From positions 1-64,000 of the forward strand of contig JANWZE010000101.1 in assembly GCA_025054955.1 (NCBI GenBank): DNA of 64,000 bases. The letters run 5' to 3'. The DNA is from Blastocatellia bacterium (GTDB lineage Bacteria; Acidobacteriota; Blastocatellia; HR10; J050). The notes beneath the pieces were generated by a model. It did no database searches, had not been told where the DNA came from, and saw only the letters and a program-made list of their open reading frames with translations. Positions 26,855-35,456 of the stretch are shown here, piece after piece. Made by a program: the position numbers and the translations under genes. Each line of letters begins with the position of its first letter. Position 1 is the first letter of the stretch.

Positions 26855-28246
26855 TCAACGCTTGCGGCGATTCTTACGGCGTCGTCGCGCTTTGCGCGAA
26901 CCGCCATGGGCTGCCGCACGCAACTGAGGTATCTGACCCGTGGCCAGGTCTCTCATCATGGCACGCATCTGTCTGTACTCCATGAGCAGTTGGTTGACGT
27001 CCTCAACCGATGTGCCGCTGCCGCGGGCAATGCGTTTGCGACGGCTGCCGTCAATGATCTTGTCGTTGGCTCGCTCCTTGGGCGTCATCGAGTTGATGAT
27101 CGCCTCAGTTTTCTTCAACTGCTTATCAATCATGGCCATGTGCTCAGGGGTCAACTTGTCTATACCAACCATTCGGAGTAAATCGGCTGGTAGGAAGTCC
27201 AGGAGCTTGCCGAGCGAACCAATCCGCTTGGCCATCTTGAGCTGGTCGCGAAAGTCCTCCAGCGTGAACTGATTTCGCCGTAGCTTCTCTTCCAGGCGTA
27301 AAGCCTCCGACTGATCCACTTCGGCTTGCACCTTCTCGATCATCGAGAGCACGTCGCCCATCCCCAGAATGCGCGAGGCCACTCGATCCGGATAGAACAG
27401 CTCCAGCGCATCATATTTTTCACCGACACCGATGAACTTGATCGGCTGACCAATGACCGCCTTGATCGAAAGAGCAGCGCCGCCGCGTGTATCCCCGTCC
27501 ATTTTGGTCAAGATGACCCCTGATAACCCAAGACGGTTGTGGAAAGCTTCGGCGCTTTTGACAGCATCCTGGCCGGTCATGGCGTCGGCCACGAACAGAA
27601 TCTCAATCGGGCGCAGCTCCCGCTTCAATTCTTGCAATTCCACCATCAGCTCTTCGTCAATATGCAGCCGGCCAGCCGTGTCAACGAGCAACGTATCAAA
27701 TCCTCTCAATTCGGCGTGCTGTCGCGCCTGACGGGCTAATGCCAGGGGATCATTGATTGCCGGATCATCATACACTGGGCGATTGAGCTGGCGAGCGATA
27801 ATGGCCAGTTGCTGCCGTGCCGCCGGACGGTACACGTCGGTTGACAGCAGCAGCGGATTGCGATTCTGTTTATACAGGTAATGAGCCAATTTTCCGGCGG
27901 TCGTTGTCTTGCCCGATCCTTGCAGTCCAACGATCATAATCACGTTGGGAAGACGTGGCGTGAACATCAGATGCGTGGACGTGCTGCCGAGCATCTCTAC
28001 CAGCTCGTCGTAGACGATTTTGACGACCTGCTGGGCTGGTGAAAGTGAACCGAGAACGTCCTGACCAAGGGCTTTTTGCTTAATGGTCTCAGTGAACTGC
28101 TTGACGACCTTGAAATGGACGTCAGCTTCCAGTAGAGCAATACGAATCTCGCGCATTGCCGCCTCGATCTGCTCAGCGGAGAGCCGTGATTGCCCTCGCA
28201 GGTCGCGGATGACGCGCTTGAGTTTTTCTGAGAGTGCCTCAAACAT
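26855..28246 (-). CDS. ffh: Signal recognition particle GTPase Ffh
   Basis: 463 residues. Ffh binds 4.5S RNA and signal sequences on ribosomes and delivers them to the membrane receptor FtsY. The N domain begins at MFEALSEKLKRVI, and the GTPase G domain has GLQGSGKTTTAGKLA, DTAGR and TKMDGDTRGG. The methionine-rich M domain follows, ending in a very basic tail (RRRRKNRRKR). The start at 28246 matches the family N-terminus; the longer upstream open frame is not conserved. It heads the ffh-rpsP-khpA-rimM-trmD series. Confidence 0.96.
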   Translation of the reverse strand: MFEALSEKLKRVIRDLRGQSRLSAEQIEAAMREIRIALLEADVHFKVVKQFTETIKQKALGQDVLGSLSPAQQVVKIVYDELVEMLGSTSTHLMFTPRLPNVIMIVGLQGSGKTTTAGKLAHYLYKQNRNPLLLSTDVYRPAARQQLAIIARQLNRPVYDDPAINDPLALARQARQHAELRGFDTLLVDTAGRLHIDEELMVELQELKRELRPIEILFVADAMTGQDAVKSAEAFHNRLGLSGVILTKMDGDTRGGAALSIKAVIGQPIKFIGVGEKYDALELFYPDRVASRILGMGDVLSMIEKVQAEVDQSEALRLEEKLRRNQFTLEDFRDQLKMAKRIGSLGKLLDFLPADLLRMVGIDKLTPEHMAMIDKQLKKTEAIINSMTPKERANDKIIDGSRRKRIARGSGTSVEDVNQLLMEYRQMRAMMRDLATGQIPQLRAAAHGGSRKARRRRKNRRKR

Positions 28247-28409
28247 ATTCGCGCATTCGGCTGCAAAGCCAAAGCAGCAAAGGTATCTGCCGAACCGGTG
28301 ATTGTCAAGCAACGCGCCGGATGCGATAAAAGTTGCTTGTGCCTCTTCCAACCCTAATGATACAATCCCACGCTTTGAGTTACCCTTATCTTTTGCAAAG
28401 AGGTATGCG

Positions 28410-29042
28410 ATGAAGTACTTGTCATGGATCATGATTGGTGTGGCGTTGGCCCTCTGGCCGACCGTCGCCTTAGCGCAAGGAGTCACGGCTTCACAGTCAA
28501 CGACGCCGGTGAGCAGCGCTTCGCCGATAAATTTACCCACCGGACGCTTCGCCGTCATCAATACGGGCGCGTTTACTGGCCAAAACGGTATTGAACAATT
28601 GAAACAACAAATTGATCGCGTCGAAGAGATGTTCAAAGACCGCAAAGCGGAGTTGGTTGCTCTACAGCAACGCGCTGATGCGCTCCAGCGGGAACTCCAG
28701 GTGCAAGGTTCAAACCTGACGGCAGCGGCTCTGGAAGCGAAACAAGAGGAGCTGGAGAACCTTCAGTTAGACATCCAGCGCAAGAAAGAAGACTTCGAGA
28801 AGGATTACACCAAAGTGCTGCGAGATGCGACCGATCCGGTGGTCGGACGGATCAACGATTTTTTGACCAAATATGCTAAAGAAAACAACATCACATTGGT
28901 CCTGGAGGCGGGCGTGCTCTATCAAGTGCGTGGCTTGGCCTATGTTGATCCGGGCCTGGACATCACCAGGATGTTCATTGAGGCATATAATGCCGCCCAT
29001 CCGGTCACGCCAGGCTCTCCCAGGCCAGGAACGAATCGTTGA
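28410..29042 (+). CDS. OmpH/Skp-family periplasmic chaperone
   Basis: 210 residues with a clear signal peptide (MKYLSWIMIGVALALWPTVALAQ-type, cleavage near residue 23). The mature protein has a short beta strand (RFAVINTGAF) and a long coiled-coil region (about 75-150), as in Skp/OmpH, which escorts outer-membrane proteins through the periplasm. AGAGG precedes the chosen ATG. fabZ, lpxA and lpxI follow on the same strand, as in many diderms where skp is next to lipid A genes. Confidence 0.85.
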   Translation: MKYLSWIMIGVALALWPTVALAQGVTASQSTTPVSSASPINLPTGRFAVINTGAFTGQNGIEQLKQQIDRVEEMFKDRKAELVALQQRADALQRELQVQGSNLTAAALEAKQEELENLQLDIQRKKEDFEKDYTKVLRDATDPVVGRINDFLTKYAKENNITLVLEAGVLYQVRGLAYVDPGLDITRMFIEAYNAAHPVTPGSPRPGTNR

Positions 29043-29118
29043 TCAATTCGTTGAACCGGTTTTTGTTGTTCTACCCAGGGATCGCTCATGAGCTCCGCGC
29101 TCGCCACGAAGCATGAAA

Positions 29119-29156
29119 AATGGCGCACAGGCGGGAACGCCTGCGCCACATTCTCA
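29119..29156. repeat. GCACAGGC palindromic repeat, copy 2
   Basis: AATGGCGCACAGGCGGGAAC followed by GCCTGCGCCACATTCTCAT forms a hairpin related to copies at 20281, 35066 and 62248. It lies in the ompH-fabZ spacer, which also holds two similar GTCATGG...TTTGCC...ACRGGGCTA blocks near 29168 and 29237. Confidence 0.8.
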
Positions 29157-29273
29157 TTAGGAAGACGTCATGGTTATTTTGCCCAACGGGGCTATGCAAC
29201 AGCGGTTGGCGGCAGTTGAGCCGGATGATAGGAGAAGTCATGGCTGGTTTGCCAACAGGGCTAGGGTCACTCT

Positions 29274-29777
29274 ATGGAGACGATGCTTGATATTACCGAG
29301 ATCATGAACATTTTGCCCCACCGATACCCGTTCCTCCTGGTTGATCGGGTCATCGAGTATCAGCCGCGGCAGCGCATTGTGGCCATCAAAAACGTCAGCA
29401 TCAACGAGCCGTTCTTTCAGGGGCATTTTCCTGGCGCGCCGGTCATGCCCGGCGTTCTTGTTTTGGAGGCGATGGCGCAAGTGGCTGGCATTCTGATGTA
29501 TCAAGAAGTGACCGATCATGCCACCAAACTGATGTTCTTCACCGGATTGGACAAAGTTCGCTGGCGCCAACCTGTGTTTCCCGGTGATACCCTACGGATG
29601 GAGTTGACCGTCATGCGAATGAAAGCGCGCTTCTTCAAATTGCGGGGCGAAGCGTTTGTGGATGGTCAACTGGTCGCTGAAGCCGAAATCACCTCGGCCT
29701 TGGTTGATAAACATTCGGCTCGTAAAGCGAATCACGCCGTCGCTCAACGACCGAACTTGACATTACCAACGTCATGA
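29274..29777 (+). CDS. fabZ: 3-hydroxyacyl-ACP dehydratase FabZ
   Basis: FabZ dehydrates beta-hydroxyacyl-ACP in fatty acid synthesis and balances supply with lipid A. The hot-dog fold shows ILPHRYPFLLVDRV with the catalytic His and GHFPGAPVMPGVLVLEAMAQ with the catalytic Glu. At 167 residues it has normal length plus a short tail. The start could also be the ATG at 29283. The stop overlaps the lpxA start by 4 bp, the usual fabZ-lpxA arrangement. Confidence 0.95.
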   Translation: METMLDITEIMNILPHRYPFLLVDRVIEYQPRQRIVAIKNVSINEPFFQGHFPGAPVMPGVLVLEAMAQVAGILMYQEVTDHATKLMFFTGLDKVRWRQPVFPGDTLRMELTVMRMKARFFKLRGEAFVDGQLVAEAEITSALVDKHSARKANHAVAQRPNLTLPTS

Positions 29778-30550
29778 CCACGATTCATCCCACCGCGATT
29801 GTGAGCCCCAAAGCGGAGCTTGGTCAGGATGTCACGGTTGGCCCCTACAGCGTGATCGGCGATGACGTCGTCATTCATGATGGTGTTCGGATCATCTCTC
29901 ACGTGACGATTGAAGGCCCGACGGTCATCGGCGCCGATTGCACCATCTTCCCCTTCGCCTCAATTGGGTTGGCGCCGCAAGACTTGAAATATCGCGGCGA
30001 GCGAACTGTTCTGGAGATCGGCCAGCGGAACACTATTCGCGAGCATGTGACGATTCATCGCGGCACCGAGCAGGGTGGCGGTATCACCCGCATCGGCCAT
30101 GACAACCTGCTGATGGTCGCAGCTCATGTCGCCCATGATTGCCAACTGGGCAACCACATCATCCTGGCCAATGTCGCTTCGCTGGGCGGACACGTCACCA
30201 TCGGCGATTACGCGACCTTAGGCGCTCACGTCGGCGTGCATCAGTTCTGTCGGATTGGTCGTTATGCCTTCGTGGGCGCTTACGCCGTGCTGGTCAAAGA
30301 TGCGCTCCCGTATGCTACCACCTGGGGAAATCATGCTCGCTGCTATGGCCCCAATGTGGTTGGGTTGCGCCGCCGTGGATTCTCCCGCGAGCAAATTCAT
30401 CTGATTCACCGCGCGTTCCGGCTGCTGCTGCAATCCAAGCTCAACACGTCGCAGGCCGTGGAGGCCATTCGCGCCGAGCTGGGAGGCCAACCCGAAATAG
30501 ATTATTTGCTCGAATTCATCGAATCATCTACGCGCGGCGTGGCAAAATGA
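29774..30550 (+). CDS. lpxA: UDP-N-acetylglucosamine acyltransferase LpxA
   Basis: First enzyme of lipid A synthesis; it transfers a 3-hydroxyacyl chain from ACP to UDP-GlcNAc. The left-handed beta-helix hexapeptide repeats run from residue 5 to about 190 (HPTAIVSPKAELGQDVTVGP and onward). The catalytic-His region is near AAHVAHDCQLGNHIILANVA, and a C-terminal helical domain follows with GLRRRGFS. At 258 residues it has the usual length. Coupled to fabZ by a 4-bp overlap. Confidence 0.96.
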   Translation: MTTIHPTAIVSPKAELGQDVTVGPYSVIGDDVVIHDGVRIISHVTIEGPTVIGADCTIFPFASIGLAPQDLKYRGERTVLEIGQRNTIREHVTIHRGTEQGGGITRIGHDNLLMVAAHVAHDCQLGNHIILANVASLGGHVTIGDYATLGAHVGVHQFCRIGRYAFVGAYAVLVKDALPYATTWGNHARCYGPNVVGLRRRGFSREQIHLIHRAFRLLLQSKLNTSQAVEAIRAELGGQPEIDYLLEFIESSTRGVAK

Positions 30551-30748
30551 GCAGAAAAGCTGATGGCTCAGCCATTGCACCAGCGAGACAATAACGGGGG
30601 CATGCCAACTGCGCAGGCAAAGACTACGTTCATGGAGCCACAAAGCATGGCACAACCTGAACTGACTGAGCAGGGGTGTGCGATCTTCGCTGGGCATTTG
30701 GTATCAGTTTCAAGCCCCACCGCTGATCTGTGACCGCTGGAGTCTGGT

Positions 30749-31558
30749 ATGCGCTACGGGTTGATTGCGGGCAACGGGCAGTTCCCTTTCCTCGTGCTGG
30801 ACGGCGCGCGGCAACACGGCATCCAGATGGTGGTCGCGGCCATCAACGAAGAAACTGACCCGGCTATCAACGACAAGGCGGCCTGCATTGAATGGATCAG
30901 CGTCGGCCATCTTGGCCGATTGATTCAATTTTTTCATCGTCAAGGTGTGACCCATGTCATCCTTGCTGGGCAGGTCAAACACGTTCAAATTTTCGGCTCG
31001 GCATTGCCTGATTTGAGAATGATTAAAATGCTGGCCAAACTGCGACACAAAAACACCGATAGTTTGATCGGCGCTGTGGTGCAAGAGCTGGAGAACGAGG
31101 GCTTCACTGTGGTTGACTCAACCCAGTTCATTGAACCATTGCTCGCGCCGGCAGGACCGTTGACGCGACGTGCTCCCTCGGCCAATGAGCAGAAGGACAT
31201 CGCCTATGGGTTGGCCGTCGCCCGTGAGATTGCCCGGCTTGATCTGGGTCAAACAATCGTTGTTAAAGACCAAGCGGTCGTCGCAATCGAGGCGATGGAA
31301 GGCACGGATGCAACGATTCTGCGCGCTGGCCAATTAGCTCAAGGCAAGCCGCTCACGGTCGTCAAAGTGGCCAAGCCCAATCAAGATATGCGATTTGATG
31401 TGCCTGTCATCGGCGTGGCCACGATCGAGACGATGATCCGCGCTGGCGCGACAGCCTTGTCTATCACCTCTGGCAAGACCGTCCTGCTGGGTCGCACTGA
31501 ATTGGTGGAATTGGCCAATCAACACAGCATCGCCATCGTTGGCACACCGGCTGTTTGA
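30749..31558 (+). CDS. lpxI: UDP-2,3-diacylglucosamine pyrophosphatase LpxI (DUF1009)
   Basis: 269 residues. LpxI hydrolyses UDP-2,3-diacylglucosamine to lipid X, replacing LpxH in several lineages. Family hallmarks are the N-terminal YGLIAGNGQFPFLVL and the C-terminal part with VVKDQAVVAIEAMEGTDATI and KPNQDMRFDVPVIG. The 198-bp gap after lpxA has no gene. Together with fabZ-lpxA it shows that the organism makes lipid A by the LpxI route. Confidence 0.95.
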   Translation: MRYGLIAGNGQFPFLVLDGARQHGIQMVVAAINEETDPAINDKAACIEWISVGHLGRLIQFFHRQGVTHVILAGQVKHVQIFGSALPDLRMIKMLAKLRHKNTDSLIGAVVQELENEGFTVVDSTQFIEPLLAPAGPLTRRAPSANEQKDIAYGLAVAREIARLDLGQTIVVKDQAVVAIEAMEGTDATILRAGQLAQGKPLTVVKVAKPNQDMRFDVPVIGVATIETMIRAGATALSITSGKTVLLGRTELVELANQHSIAIVGTPAV

Positions 31559-31798
31559 GTATAAACACTGCGGCCGCCACATGCATGCTCGGCACACTGC
31601 TGCGCGATCCGAGAACGTTCGTAGGCTTCTGAGAAACACTGCGCACACGCATGTTTGGCACAGCGTGCCGACACGCGGCTGCTGCATGGGTTAGTGATTT
31701 CACCAAACAAGGCAACTCACGATGCGCTGGGCTGCGCGACGGCTGTGCATCAGCTTCATCGTTGCTCCCGACAGGCTCAGTGTGCCATACTGCCCCGC

Positions 31799-34207
31799 GT
31801 GATTGGGATCAAGTCGAATCAACGTGGGCCGTCAAGGCAGAACCGAGGCCAAAACAACGGCCGGTCTTTGACCGCTCGATCGGTGCGGTTGATCTCGTGG
31901 CGATTCGTCTGGCTGATGGTGCTCGGCCTTGGACTTGTCGCGCTCGTCAGCGCTCGCTTCCCAACCAAGACGTCAGCAATTGTGCCGACGCCGGCCACCG
32001 TCATCGGATTTGAGCCGGGTGAGGATCGCAAGCTGGCCAGTTGGGATCAAGTCGTTCAGTATTTTCGCAGGCTGGACGCCTCCAGCAATCGCATCCTCGT
32101 TGAAGAATTGGGCCGTTCGACGCTTGGCCGTCCATTCATCGCGGCGACGATTTCGTCTCCGCAGAACATGCAACGACTCGACCGCTTTCGTCAGATTCAG
32201 CGGCGGCTCGCTGATCCTCGCCTGATCGCCAATGGGGCTGAAGTAGACCAACTCATTGCCGAAGGCCGGACGATTGTGCTGATCACATTCGGCATTCACT
32301 CAACAGAGGTCGGCTCGACGCTCTCCTCGCTCAATCTCGCTTATCGGCTGGTGAGCGAAGACTCGCCGGAGATGCGAGAGATTCTTGACGGTTGCATCAT
32401 CCTGCTGGTTCCATCGCTCAATCCTGACGGCGTGGACATCGTCAAGCAATGGTACGACCGGACGCTCAACACGCCCTACGAAGGCACATCGCCGCCTCAA
32501 CTCTATCATCACTACGTCGGCCACGATAATAACCGCGATTGGTACGCATTCACGCAGGTTGAGACGCAACTGACAGTTGATAAATTGCACAACGTCTGGC
32601 ATCCCCAGATCGTCCATGATGTGCACCAAATGGGAACGACGGGCGCGCGCATGTTCGTGCCTCCATATCTTGATCCAATCGAGCCGAATGTTGATCCGTT
32701 GATCGTACAAGGTGTCAACTTTCTTGGCACATCGGTAGCGTGGGAGCTGACTGCACAAAGATTGCCCGGCGTTGTATTCAACGCGATCTTCGACGCATGG
32801 GCGCCAGCCCGCGCCTATTCACATTATCATGGCGGTCTTCGCATTTTGTCGGAAACGGCCAGCGCTCGGCTGGCTACACCCATCACGATAACGCCTCAGC
32901 AACTGCGGCCAGGGCGCAACTATGATCCGCTACGCTCGTCGTGGAATTTTCCCATGCCGTGGCCTGGCGGCCAGTGGCGGTTGCATGACATCACGCGCTA
33001 CATGGAAGCCGGCGCAGTGGCCCTGTTGCGCAACGCAGCGCGGTATCGTCAGCACTGGCTGCGCCATTTTTACTTGATCGGCAAGCGAGCTATTGAACCG
33101 CGTCAAGACAAGCCATTTGCCTTTGTCATTCAGCCGGAGACGCCTACCAGCGCGGTTGGCCGCGCCTGGATGGTCAATACATTGCTGCGCGGCGGCGTAG
33201 AAATTTGGCAGGCCATAGAGCTTACGGAGAACGGAAGACGTTTTCCACCCGGTTCGCTGTTCGTATTTCTCAACCAGCCCTACAGCGCATTTGCCAAGAC
33301 GTTGATGGAGTCCCAGCAGTACCCTGATTTGCGCCAGTATCCCGGCGGGCCACCAATACCGCCGTATGATGTCACAGCTCACACGCTGCCATTGCTAATG
33401 GGCGCGCCTGTGACCACGCTCGGCGAGCGAATCACCGGAGATTTCATAGAGGTCGGTCAACCGCTCCGAATCAATCATCGCGCGTTAGTGCCGGCAAAAA
33501 CGGCCCGGTTGGGCATCTACCAAAGCTATACGGCTTCGATGGACGAAGGATGGACGCGGTGGGTGCTCGATCAGTTTCAAATTCCTTACACGGTGCTTCG
33601 TGATGGTGATATTCGCCGGGGGAATCTACGGACTCGCTGCGATGTCATTATCATTCCTGACGGCTCTCCCGATGCCATTGCCCGAGGTCTGCCAGAAGGT
33701 CGTTATCCCCCGGAATATGTCGGTGGATTGTCAGCCGCCGGCGTGGATGCGCTCAAACAATTTGTTCAGGCAGGTGGTCGGCTCGTCGCGCTGAATCGCG
33801 CATCCGATTTCGCGATTGAGTATCTGGGGCTACCAGTGAGGAACGTGTTACGAGGACTGACCAGTAGCCAGTTTTATTGTCCCGGCTCCATTTTGCGAAT
33901 GCAGTTAGAGACGAGTCATCCGCTGGCTCGGGGTATGCCGGCTCAGTCCATCGCCTGGTTTGAATATGGCGGCGCATTTGAGGTAGCGCCGGAGCAGCAG
34001 GCCAGCGTGCAAGTTGTTGGCCGCTACGGCGCTGACAATCCATTGTTATCTGGTTGGATTCTGGGACATGAGCGCCTGGCCAACAAAGCGGCAGTCATCC
34101 AGATCAGTGTCGGGCGCGGACACGTCATTCTGTTTGGGTTTCGTCCGCAATATCGGGGACACAGCGTCGCCACATTCCCGCTGTTATTCAACGCGCTGGC
34201 TGAATAA
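31799..34207 (+). CDS. Exported M14-family zinc carboxypeptidase-like protein
   Basis: About 802 residues. A signal-anchor/signal peptide (WLMVLGLGLVALVSARF) precedes a peptidase M14 domain: zinc ligands in TFGIHSTEVGS (HxxE-type), substrate region SLNPDGVDI and HDNNRDWYAF, and a third zinc His in HPQIVHDVHQMG. The long C-terminal half contains a glutamine-amidotransferase-like fold region, as in large secreted M14 proteins. The start is uncertain; GTG at 31799 is chosen because upstream residues show no signal-like pattern. The substrate is unknown. Confidence 0.85.
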   Translation: MIGIKSNQRGPSRQNRGQNNGRSLTARSVRLISWRFVWLMVLGLGLVALVSARFPTKTSAIVPTPATVIGFEPGEDRKLASWDQVVQYFRRLDASSNRILVEELGRSTLGRPFIAATISSPQNMQRLDRFRQIQRRLADPRLIANGAEVDQLIAEGRTIVLITFGIHSTEVGSTLSSLNLAYRLVSEDSPEMREILDGCIILLVPSLNPDGVDIVKQWYDRTLNTPYEGTSPPQLYHHYVGHDNNRDWYAFTQVETQLTVDKLHNVWHPQIVHDVHQMGTTGARMFVPPYLDPIEPNVDPLIVQGVNFLGTSVAWELTAQRLPGVVFNAIFDAWAPARAYSHYHGGLRILSETASARLATPITITPQQLRPGRNYDPLRSSWNFPMPWPGGQWRLHDITRYMEAGAVALLRNAARYRQHWLRHFYLIGKRAIEPRQDKPFAFVIQPETPTSAVGRAWMVNTLLRGGVEIWQAIELTENGRRFPPGSLFVFLNQPYSAFAKTLMESQQYPDLRQYPGGPPIPPYDVTAHTLPLLMGAPVTTLGERITGDFIEVGQPLRINHRALVPAKTARLGIYQSYTASMDEGWTRWVLDQFQIPYTVLRDGDIRRGNLRTRCDVIIIPDGSPDAIARGLPEGRYPPEYVGGLSAAGVDALKQFVQAGGRLVALNRASDFAIEYLGLPVRNVLRGLTSSQFYCPGSILRMQLETSHPLARGMPAQSIAWFEYGGAFEVAPEQQASVQVVGRYGADNPLLSGWILGHERLANKAAVIQISVGRGHVILFGFRPQYRGHSVATFPLLFNALAE

Positions 34208-34410
34208 CACGGTGAGACCGGGTGCATGCTGCAACACGTAAGAAGGTGAGGCCTGGCCGATATATGCCGCAACAATCCGACGCGATCTGAAATAATCAGA
34301 ACGCGCGATTCAAAACGGTTCATCAGCAGTGGCTGAATCTATTTCGATCTGGCATTTCGGGATTGCGTCGGAGTTTGTGGGTCGTTTTCAAGTTTGGCGC
34401 GTCAACCTAA

Positions 34411-34872
34411 ATGAAGCCCAGCAAACTTAAGCAGGTGGTGATCGTCTGCGACGGCAGCAGCCTCGGCAATCAAACGGAAAGTCAACGGCGCGCCGCAGCG
34501 GTGGCGATTCTCGATTATCAGGGCAAACGCAAAATCCTAGGAGAATACCTGGGAGCGAAAACCAATCAGCAGGCAGAAATTGTGGCCGCCTGTCTGGGGC
34601 TGGAAGCTCTCAAACAACCATGTCAGGTGACGGTCATTTCGGATTCCGAGTATCTCATTCACACCATGAACGGTAAGTACAAACGCAGAAGCAATCACGA
34701 GTATTGGTTGCGACTAGACCGAGCGGCAGCGCCACACCGGGTAACCTGGACTTGGACGCGCGGCCATGCCGGTCATGAGCTGCAAGAGAAATGCGACCGA
34801 GCAGCCCGCCTCATTGCTGCTACCGGCCGCGTTGATCCTGACCAGTTACAACAGATTCTTGAAAACGGATGA
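34411..34872 (+). CDS. RNase HI-like ribonuclease
   Basis: 153 residues with the RNase H fold. The acidic active-site set is visible: Asp in VIVCDGSS (about 14), Glu in NQQAEIVA (about 55), Asp in VISDSEY (about 76) and Asp in KCDRAARL (about 130). It should cut the RNA strand of RNA-DNA hybrids. A 31-bp segment at the 3' end, including the stop, is duplicated 70 bp downstream. Confidence 0.85.
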   Translation: MKPSKLKQVVIVCDGSSLGNQTESQRRAAAVAILDYQGKRKILGEYLGAKTNQQAEIVAACLGLEALKQPCQVTVISDSEYLIHTMNGKYKRRSNHEYWLRLDRAAAPHRVTWTWTRGHAGHELQEKCDRAARLIAATGRVDPDQLQQILENG

Positions 34873-34942
34873 GCGACCCGCCTCGCTCGCTCCTGTGGAG
34901 CACAGACTTCTCCAGTTACAACAGATTCTTGAAAACGGATGA
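34842..34942. repeat. Direct duplication spanning the RNase HI stop codon
   Basis: CCAGTTACAACAGATTCTTG plus AAAACGGATGA occurs at 34842-34872 and again, identical, at 34912-34942. The first copy is the end of the RNase HI gene with its stop; the second lies in the spacer, 70 bp away. Confidence 0.9.
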
Positions 34943-35065
34943 CCGACGCGCCCGCCTGCCGATCGGCTGTGCTGATCCGGGACGGGTGCTCAAACAGGCT
35001 ACAATAGCGCTTCACTTTTTTCAAAAGAATCGCTCCATGTGTTACCACACACCACAAAGCATCAA

Positions 35066-35102
35066 AGCGGAGCACGGGCAGGAATGCCTATGCCACAATC
35101 TC
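35066..35102. repeat. GCACAGGC palindromic repeat, copy 3
   Basis: GCGGAGCACGGGCAGGAATG then CCTATGCCACAATCTCAAG is a more diverged copy of the palindromic family seen at 20281, 29119 and 62248. It lies in the RNase HI-nrdJ spacer (34873-35456), which holds no gene. Confidence 0.65.
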
Positions 35103-35226
35103 AAGCGAGCGCAACCCACTTTCTGACAACGGATTGGCTCTCTTCTGTGGAAAAGTTGTTAAAAAGCTGTGGATGAGGTGTGGAAAAAATTTTATTTCGT
35201 TTGCCCTGATTCACTTAGCCTCAAAA

Positions 35227-35279
35227 CCACAATATGTAGTGATTTTTCTTGTTGACAATTCATCATGTTGTGGTATACA
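35227..35279 (+). promoter_or_regulatory. nrdJ promoter with two NrdR-type operator boxes
   Basis: CCACAATATGTAGTGA (35227-35242) fits the NrdR box pattern acaCwAtATaTwGtgt well. A weaker box, ATTCATCATGTTGTGG, lies at 35258-35273, exactly 31 bp later, the usual spacing of paired NrdR boxes. A promoter, TTGACA (35252-35257), 16 bp, TATACA (35274-35279), overlaps the second box. This predicts repression of nrdJ by NrdR when dATP/ATP is sufficient (inference from the known NrdR mechanism). Confidence 0.65.
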
Positions 35280-35456
35280 CTGAGGCCACCGTTTAGAGAA
35301 AAGCGGGGCACCCGGCAGTCGAAACTGCTGAGGAAAAACAAAACGTTGAACAACAAGGAGCAATCATCAGGCGGTGAGAGAGGGGCGAGGTTTCTGGCGC
35401 GGACAACCGTGAGTGAAGCCCGGGGCGAAAATTCAACGTGGTGAGGTGAGAGGGCT

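Noticed and set aside
35281-35456. Cobalamin riboswitch before nrdJ
   Set aside because: Although NrdJ uses B12, no convincing B12-box (GCCACTG-type) with the surrounding conserved elements could be placed; NrdR boxes are the clearer signal.
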